A DNA stretch of 64,000 bases from Thermothielavioides terrestris NRRL 8126 (Eukaryota; Ascomycota; Sordariomycetes; Sordariales; Chaetomiaceae): positions 1,612,001 to 1,676,000 of the forward strand of contig NC_016457.1 in NCBI RefSeq assembly GCF_000226115.1, written 5' to 3'. Positions 57,500 to 64,000 of this stretch are shown in pieces. Position 1 is the first letter of the stretch; each line of letters starts with the position of its first letter. The notes beneath the pieces were generated by a model. The model had not been told where the DNA came from, ran no database searches, and was given only the letters and a program-made list of their open reading frames with translations. The translations under genes were made by a program, and so were the position numbers.

Positions 57500-59849
57500 C
57501 GTGGTCGTGGGCAGGCAGCTATGAGCTCCTGATAATAAGGGAAGGTGCGATGCGTCGGGCGCAGTTTGTTGCTCCGCGACTTGCTGGGAGCCGTTTCGCG
57601 ACACCCGGCCTCCGTTTGGAAGAAGTGGGACCGCCGGGCCGTGGAATCGGCAACCCTGAATCAAGGGGATCAAGTCAGCAGCCTAAGCCCTTCCCATGAC
57701 CGAGGTAAAAAAATTCCGGCTGCTGGCGCTGTCGGCTTTCCGCATTGGTATCGTGCGTTTGAACCTGCTGGGCTCTCTAGGAGTCGTGAAGGGGGAAGGG
57801 GGAAGGGTGAACGCTGACGGTGCGGGTGCTGGGATGACATACCTCGAATTTCTGACCCTGCTGTGATGTCGGTACCTTACAGTTATCGGCCATCGGTGGG
57901 TCCTGATGTCCGGTTGGTTCATGGCGAGTGGGGCCAGCTGGGAGTGGGTTCATGTCCAGGGCGGGACCGTATCAGGATGGAATACACCGGAGTCGTGTTG
58001 TCGAGAAGTGTCTTGTAATCCGTATTTTGCTGTCCACGCTGGGATGCAATAGTTGAAAGTATTTTTATGAACAAACATGAGCACGGAGGCGTCAGTTGGC
58101 GAAATACAAGTTTAATTTGTTTCTCCTTGTAGAAGAGTTGTCGGCCACAGTTATCAGGTTTCAGCTGGTACTGTGAAAAACTCGGGCCAATCTGTGTAAG
58201 TCCCAGGGTCATGGCTCTCCGCTTGGACGACAAGTTCACGGCTTGCCGGAGTTGCATGAATTCGTTCTAAAAGGGAGTAGGGCGATCATTGCACTTAGTC
58301 AAGTAAACGCTCTGGCCGGCTCGAATAGTATGTACCTCCATAGTGTATCCACGGGAACAGCGGTGCCCTAGCTGGATGTAGGCAGGTACATAGTGTACCA
58401 GACTAACTATCACCTGAGGGGAGTTCAAATGAAAGGATGCAGCTTGTGGTCAGGTTGTGTGCTCCCAAATAAAGCCCTGGAGTAAGGAAGGCGTCATACT
58501 CTCGACAAATTGCCAGCAGGTCACCTCATGAGCTCCTCGCATCTATGAGCTGTGAAGACCTCAACGCTGAGGTTTGTCGGCCACACAGGCTGGTCAACTC
58601 TCTTTCCACGCGTGCCGACGTTGTACATTCCGGTTTCACCTCCTTGGTTGGAAGCTGCGGGATGGGCTTCAACTTCATAAACGAGGTATCCAGCGCCTAT
58701 GGAACGCCCTCGGCTCGAGAAGAGGCCGGCTATAACAGGGTTTCGGCGTCGTGCTCACGTACTAGCCGCAATATCGCGGAGCTGATGGGTCATTATGCCC
58801 GAGACAACGAGCAGGCGGAGTGCAAGCAAGCTACTGGGCGTGTGTGTGGTAGAATCGGCCCGTCCTTGGTCTTGTATTTAGTTCTTGGCCAGCAGCCGAT
58901 GCAAACCGTCCCGAGCAAGCAGGGGGGAGCTTATCCTGGCTGGGGCTCAACTTGGCTTCTCCGAGGTCCCCAGGGTGGCGGGCACGGCTACTCGGTCGTC
59001 CCTGACGCGTTGGGGACAGCAAGGGAGTCATGATGGACAGCGTTACATGGCCGCTTGGTTCTTGTTGATATCAGCATGCAATTCAGAGTTGATCGTAGGT
59101 GTCTTGGCGCAGGCTTCTGGGTTGATCGAGATGTCCACGGGCTTGATCCTGTACTTGTGCGCTAGGAGGTATTTGAGAATTTGAGCATGAGCGCGGAGGT
59201 GCTCTCAGAGAACCGCCAGTTGCGTGAAAAGAACCGTGCAGCTTTGAGATACTAGTTATCGTGTGAGAATGATGGAACAACAGATTCAGCAGAAAGGGAG
59301 CAAGGACAAGAAAGAGGGGGAGAAAACCGGGGGGAATAGGGAGGAAGGAAGAAGCCAATCCCGTTGAATGAACTGAATGAGCATTGTCTTCAATTTGCTA
59401 TTGAAATGGTTAAGCGAAAGGCTTTTTCTGGCCCCAAAATGTGCATCGAAGATAGGAGGACGGAACGGCGGACCGCAGAGTGAAAGAAAAGTGAAAGAAT
59501 ATGCTTTTCGGTTCTGGGTGGAGGACCAGCCGATTGCGAGAGGTGAGCAACACTGCCAAACTGCCATTGAGCATCTCGCTGAGGGTCTGGGTAGTTAGTT
59601 GTATAACTTGCCACAATCCCGAGACGGCAGGACGTCCAGAAGCCTTGATATGGCTGCGGTCTACACATGATACTGATGGAACACATAAACCCATAGTAAG
59701 TTGCTTACTGCTTACCATTCTCTAATGGCAGTTCAAGATGGTCCAGATGAAACGCAAGGGTAGTCAGAATCAGAACCTTTCTCTACACCCACCATCACTC
59801 CTCAGGATGGCGTTCAGGAAACATCGTTGAGAATGTGTCAGTGCTGACC

Positions 59850-59851
<2 letters not shown>
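57500..59851. other. Gene-free stretch, 2.35 kb
   Basis: The first part is the promoter of the membrane-protein gene. A frame of 162 codons at 58545-59033 is the longest here but has no domain, and no spliced continuation was found. Composition is ordinary. It ends at the A homopolymer. Confidence 0.45.
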
Positions 59852-59926
<75 letters not shown>

Positions 59927-59945
59927 AGGGGGGGGGGGGGGGGGG
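59852..59945 (+). repeat. A73 homopolymer followed by GGA and G18
   Basis: An uninterrupted run of 73 A (59852-59924) is followed by GGA and 18 G (59928-59945). It abuts the broken end of a quinone oxidoreductase pseudogene. The plus-strand orientation would fit a poly(A) tail of a retroposed upstream sequence, but no such element is recognised upstream, and an assembly or sequencing artefact is possible. Confidence 0.9.
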
Positions 59946-60330
59946 ATCACACGTCGCAAAGCCCGCCCGTATAGGCGAACGACAGCTCCTTCGGCTTCCT
60001 GATGAGCATCCACTTGTCGACGTCAACGTACTCGACATATCGGCCCCCATAGAGCAAGCCGACACTTCGTCGCCGACCTTCCACTCGCCCTCGGGCTTGT
60101 CGTCGCGCAGCTGGGCGACGCCGCCGCTGAACTCGAGCCCCATGATCTTGGTCTCTTGGTCAGGTGGCCGATGCCCGGGTACTTGCCGTCGCGCTGCAGG
60201 ATGTTGCCGCGGTTGATGCCGAACGCCTTGACGCGCACGAGCACCTAGCCGGACTGCACCGCCGGCACATTGGAGAGTGATGGTTCTGGAGCCCGGTATG
60301 AAAGAGATCGCGCCAGGGCAGACTTCAAGG
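59946..60330 (-). pseudogene. Truncated quinone oxidoreductase (MDR superfamily, PIG3-like)
   Basis: Read on the minus strand, three frames together give the N-terminal third of an NADPH quinone reductase: LSNVPAVQSG then a TAG where the family has Gln (CAG to TAG), VLVRVKAFGINRGNILQRDG, then a frameshift by loss of one base before KIMGLEFSGGVAQL, WKVGDEV, then a second one-base loss before GLLYGGRYVEYVDVDKW and IRKPKELSFAYTGGLCDV. The reading stops there and the sequence runs into C18/T73. About 200 C-terminal residues including the nucleotide-binding fold are missing. One stop, two frameshifts and truncation make this a clear relic. The C-to-T nonsense change is of the RIP type. Confidence 0.85.
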
Positions 60331-60733
60331 CCGGAAATGCAAAGTAGAAAGTACGACGAGTACTGTAGCAAGGAGACAGTAGGGAGTGGATGGGTGCGTT
60401 GGATGTCTTGATTGTCCTCCAGCTAGCTATCTATTCCGGACAAGTATCCAATGTGTTAGTAGCTCGGAATAAGGTTATTTGCTTTCGTGCCGCATTGGTT
60501 GCTCTTCTTACAATACAGTGTTACAAGGGCCAAGAGAACGGGGAGGATGCAGCATTTGTCAGCCGAAATTCTTCGGCCCTGCAACTGGGGACGGCGGCAG
60601 CATATGTAGGTACCTAGCCGTCCCGCCCGCCAGAAGCAACAGAACCCAACGGAGGGGTGAGCGTATAAGGCAACACCGGCTGCTGGAGCTGGTCTGCATA
60701 GCTTCGGACCATGCACCATCCAACACGACTAAG
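60331..60733. other. Intergenic region, promoter of the Zn2Cys6 gene
   Basis: About 400 bp between the pseudogene and the regulator gene, with no other feature recognised. Confidence 0.45.
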
Positions 60734-61953
60734 ATGAGCTCGCGCCGCATAGCGTGCCAGGTGGGCGTCCTCAGTCCCGTCAGTTCTGGCACGGTTCGCT
60801 GTTCGTGCTGACATGGGAGAAGCTCTGCCGAGACCGCAAGGTCCGCTGTCCGGGCGAACAGCCGGCTTGCGGGAGATGCCGTCGGGCAGGGGAGCAGTGC
60901 GTCTATCTCTCCGCGCAGCAGAGGCCAACCAAGGCTGATCTGAGCGAGACGGTGGAGGCGTTGCAAAAGCGCTTGAGTGAGCAGCTCCCCGTCCGAGCGA
61001 GACCATTCATGTATGCTGTGGGCTAATCAACTCTGGGGCGCCGGCAAGACGAGACCGAGTCCCTGATTCTCAAAATGAGCGGGCGCTCCGGCAACTCTGT
61101 TACGATGCCGGATTCCTTCGTCTTTGACTGGCCTAGCAATCCCGACTTCTCAGCTCCGGCGCCGGCGCCGGCACCGTCGAGTCTCATGGAGGTCTCCAAC
61201 ACGCTGCCGGTCGCTGTTAACTCCCTCTGCAGTCCTCTCGGCAACTCCTTTGAGCTGCATTCGTCCCAAGCAACGGCCAGTCCAAACGGAACGGCAGGGG
61301 GAAACTACGGCCAGTGCGATAGTGGTGAGCAGATAGAGATGGATTTTGAAAGATCACCGGCCGAGCTATGCCTCCAACCCGGGCTCCCTCTCAACAACAT
61401 CCACCAAGACGGCCACGTGCAGCAACAACTGAGAACTACCCAACTAGCCCCCGATACTAACCACAGATCGACGCCGTCCACGTACGGCGACAGTGACACG
61501 ACCGTGGGCGGCACAGCAACGGGACAACCACCCCCCGCCGAGTCCAGCACGGCCCTTTTCGACGCCCTCAGGGCATACTGTTCGTCCGTCATCCGCCGCG
61601 AATGCGATGTAGCGGGCCTCGCCAGCGCCGTGGCCGAGTACATGGCCTGGATGCGCAAGGTGCCCTCGGCGGGCGCGCCGCCGGTCACGAACCGGGACTA
61701 CCAGCAGATGCTGGGCAACATCGAGGGCCGCGTGCGCGAGCTGGTGGACGTTGCTCGGAAGGGTCACGACGGGCCGCTTCACGATCTACTGGGCGCGGTC
61801 GGGAGAGCTTCTGGCGGGGGCGCGGTGGCCGCGGCGCGGGTGGCGGAGCTGGAGGCGGAGCTGCAGAGACTGAGGCAGGAGCAGACGCGGTTCTTTGAGA
61901 GGGACTATGATGCGTGTAAGCTGCTCTCGGAGCAGACGGAGAAGCGCCCGTGA
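60734..61953 (+). CDS. Zn2Cys6 (binuclear zinc cluster) transcription factor, short
   Basis: Exons 60734-60760, 60823-60976 and 61049-61953 give 361 residues. The first exon encodes only MSSRRIACQ; joined in phase 0 to LCRDRKVRC it completes the cluster C-x2-C-x6-C-x6-C-x2-C-x6-C (ACQLCRDRKVRCPGEQPACG and onward), so six ligands are present. Intron 1 (60761-60822) is GTGGGC with a CTGAC branch; intron 2 (60977-61048) is GTGAGC with a CTAAT branch, and its removal gives VEALQKRLNETE, the dimerising coiled coil that usually follows the cluster. The rest is Ser/Ala/Gln-rich with one helical block (about 225-290) and a C-terminal coiled coil (ARVAELEAELQRLRQEQ). The usual fungal regulator middle-homology domain is not evident, as in AflR-size regulators. 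Targets are unknown; no biosynthetic genes lie beside it apart from the oxidoreductase relic. Confidence 0.87.
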
Positions 61954-62258
61954 TGGACTGGGCGGCAGGAGTTGACAGAGCTACTGCGCAGGATGGAGAC
62001 AATGAAGCTATCACGAAGTGCCTGATACACAGAGATGGTGATCAATGATGGTGTTGTTCGTTGTATTGATCAAAGTGTGTGTAGAAAGAGGGCTACTCTG
62101 GGCATCCAGATCTGTGGCTCTGGTGGATCCTAATTACGGCAGTACGGCCCGTGGGTGCCGAGCCCCTGACATTGAGGCCCAGGTTCTGACAGGAGTCAAG
62201 GGGTTATCAATGGCCGAGCATCATGGCGTTGGGGATCGACGTGCCTTGAAAACCTCAG
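61954..62258. other. Downstream region of the Zn2Cys6 gene
   Basis: About 300 bp up to repeat copy D; nothing further is recognised. Confidence 0.45.
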
Positions 62259-62670
62259 GGTCGTCGTTAAAGAGGTCCCGCCAAGACTAATTTCGGAGAC
62301 TGCCGCTTACAAGTATTTACAATCGCCACGGGGTGAGCGGGGCCGCGACGACTTCGAGCAACATCAACAACGAACAATCGCAAAGACTCGTCGCAACAAC
62401 TTTACACAACTTCACAAAACCTCAACTAAATCGAAAAAAAAAGAAAACCGAGATAACCCGTACCCTAACTATAATTTGTATCTAAACTATAACCCGAACC
62501 CTAACTAGTAGGGGGCTAGCGCCACCCCCCGTACCTTTGGCGAACTAACGGCTTGAACGCCTTGGCGATAGTGCAAACGCCTTGGCGATCGGGGCTGTGT
62601 AAAAACGTTGTAAAAACATTGCCGACAATTGGCCGAAATTAGTCTTGGCGGGACCTCTTTAACGTCTACT
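62259..62670 (-). mobile_element. Inverted-repeat element copy D
   Basis: A 412-bp intact copy flanked by the perfect 8-bp duplication AACCTCAG (62251-62258 and 62671-62678). Ends are of the CGTTAAAGAGG subtype, as in copy A, and orientation is opposite to A, B and E. This copy defines the element boundaries best, because the bases just beyond the duplication differ. It carries the same degenerate CCCTAACC-type stretch (about 62456-62510). Confidence 0.9.
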
Positions 62671-63145
62671 AACCTCAGAGGTATGAAAAGTGGGTAGAAT
62701 GTGTTCAAGTTCTTGAACTAATACACAATGTTATCCATTTTTATCTATCTCAATCTAATATATATACTACAGAACTGGGCGGTTAGTGCGATCCTCCTTT
62801 TAGCTGCTAAGCAGGGGTCCTCCTTAACTAATTGTTACTGCTCTCCACCTCTTTGGCCTTGCAATCCTCCTCTTTAGCTTTAACAAATAACAGATACAGG
62901 GTACAGAGCTGTTAGTGATTTTTCCTTCCCTTTCTATTGGCTTATGGCTAAATCGTCATTTCCTTTCCCCGTTGTTTTGTTTTCCTTTTTCCTCCTTTTC
63001 TCTACGCGTCTACATCGTGGGCTCCGCGCCTATACCGTGGAACCGGGGGAGCCGTACGTAGGAGCCTGGGCAACTGGGCTAGCCGTAGGCAGGTAGGCAT
63101 CTAGGGGAGCCGCGGCTAGGTGGGCAACCAGGCTAGCTGTACGTA
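62671..63145. other. AT-richer spacer before the terminal minisatellite
   Basis: From 62690 to 63000 the DNA is AT-richer than the unique genome and has no open frame. From 63000 it turns into irregular TACGTAGG and GGGGGAGCCG-type repeats that grade into the minisatellite. Confidence 0.5.
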
Positions 63146-64000
63146 GGGCATACCGTGGGCGGCACCGGGGCTACAACGTGGGCACCAGGGCTACAACGCG
63201 GGCACCAGGGCCACAACGCGGGCACCATAGCCACAACGCAGGCACCGAGGGCATACCGTGGGCATCGGGGCACAACGCGGGCACCAGGGCTACAACGCGG
63301 GCACCACGGCCACAACGCGGGCACCACGGCCACAACGCGGGCACCACGGCTACAACGTGGGCACCACGGCTACAACGCAGGCACCACGGCCACAACGCGG
63401 GCACCACGGCCACAACGCAGGCACCATAGCCACAACGCAGGCACCACGGCTACAACGCGGGCACCACAGCCACAACGCAGGCACCAAGGGCTGATGGCTA
63501 AAGAGGTCTCGCTAAGACTAATTTCGGCCAATTGTCGGCAATGTTTTTATAGCGTCAGTACCCCGCTAAGACCGCTAAGGGGTTTGCACTATCGCTATAG
63601 GTTAGCTACGGGTTAGTTCGCTGGGGGTGCGGGGGGCGGCGCCAGCCCCCCGCTAGTTAGGGTAAGGGTTATGGTTAGGGTGAGGGTCAAGGTTAGGGTG
63701 AGGGTTAATTTCGTTTTCTTTTTTTTCGATTTGGTTGAGGTTTTGTAAAGTTGTTGCAACAAGTCTTTACGATTGTTCGTTGTTGATGTTGCTCGAAGTC
63801 GTCGAGGCCCCGTCGCGGCCCCGCTCACCCCGTGGCGATTGTAAATACTTGTAAGCGGTAGTCTCCGAAATTAGTCTTAGCGGGACCTCTTTAGCTATAA
63901 CTTACCAAGGGCATGCCGTGGGCACCGGGGGCTCAACACGGGCACTAGGGGCACAACGCAGGCACCGGGGGCATATCGTGGGCACTGGGGGCACAACGCG
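63146..64000 (+). repeat. 20-bp GC-rich minisatellite running off the window, split by element copy E
   Basis: Units follow GGGCACCACGGCCACAACGC with variants (CACCAGGGCTAC, GCATACCGTG). The array covers 63146-63489, is interrupted by copy E, and resumes at 63903 to the end. The period of 20 is not a multiple of three, so the same Pro/Gln/Arg/Gly/His peptide repeat appears in every frame; it is not coding. Confidence 0.9.
63490..63902 (+). mobile_element. Inverted-repeat element copy E inside the minisatellite
   Basis: A 413-bp copy in the orientation of copy A. Flanking 8-mers CACCAAGG (63482-63489) and TACCAAGG (63903-63910) differ by one C/T transition and match the minisatellite unit, showing insertion into the array. 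Ends are a third subtype (GGCTAAAGAGG and AGCTAAAGAGG). Its GTTAGGG-like stretch (63656-63707) is the least degenerate in the window. Confidence 0.87.

Noticed and set aside
58545..59033. 162-codon open frame.
   Set aside because: No domain or conserved-looking pattern, and competing frames on the other strand; not enough to call a gene.
63155..63616. Repetitive protein rich in Thr, Gly, His and Gln.
   Set aside because: Translation of a 20-bp minisatellite whose period is not a multiple of three; all frames give the same peptide, and the frame runs into copy E.
63656..63707. Telomeric repeat.
   Set aside because: The TTAGGG-like units are irregular and are an internal part of all five element copies, including those far from any end.

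Overview
The window is nuclear DNA of a filamentous ascomycete, most likely a sordariomycete of the Sordariales/Chaetomiaceae type. The evidence is short introns with CTRAC branch sites, fungal-specific genes (Pfa3-type DHHC transferase, Aim6-like protein, SamB, a cyanase, a CaaX lipopeptide pheromone precursor, a Zn2Cys6 regulator), GC-rich coding regions, and AT-rich repeat islands with C-to-T type damage as expected from repeat-induced point mutation (RIP). The species is not identified. No rRNA gene and no intact tRNA gene was seen.

Layout. 1-1191: 3' end of a ZW10/Dsl1-family tethering or kinetochore gene. 1192-14029: almost 13 kb without a convincing gene, ending in the pyrimidine-rich leader of a phosphoinositide phospholipase C (14030-17362). 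19.5-27.2 kb: a DHHC palmitoyltransferase with long Gln/His tracts, a C2H2 zinc-finger protein, an AIG2-like protein and a tail-anchored UBE2J/Ubc6-type E2. 27.7-36.5 kb (minus strand): the large B-block-binding subunit of TFIIIC and a small basic nucleolar-type protein. 37.5-48.2 kb: an AIM6-like protein, cyanase, a 20-residue lipopeptide mating pheromone precursor with a cluster of four identical upstream motifs, the ribosome-biogenesis factor EBP2, and SamB (MYND finger).

50.6-54.2 kb and 62.2-64 kb are repeat territory. I could delimit five copies of one roughly 400-bp inverted-repeat element, each bounded by an 8-bp target duplication. One copy carries two further AT-rich, TA-flanked elements nested inside it. 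Each nested element holds a decayed tRNA-Thr(UGU)-like sequence followed by a T-run, and one also holds a 28/35-bp minisatellite. Another minisatellite runs to the window end. Between the islands lie a two-membrane-segment fungal protein, a broken quinone oxidoreductase next to A73/G18 homopolymers, and a short Zn2Cys6 transcription factor.

The genes are mostly unrelated housekeeping functions (RNA polymerase III initiation, ribosome assembly, ERAD, lipid signalling, protein palmitoylation, cyanate detoxification). The most informative items are the pheromone gene, which is far below usual ORF cut-offs, with its promoter motif array, and the nested transposon system with recoverable target duplications. 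Exon boundaries were assigned by eye from splice consensus, phase and protein continuity; transcripts were not available.
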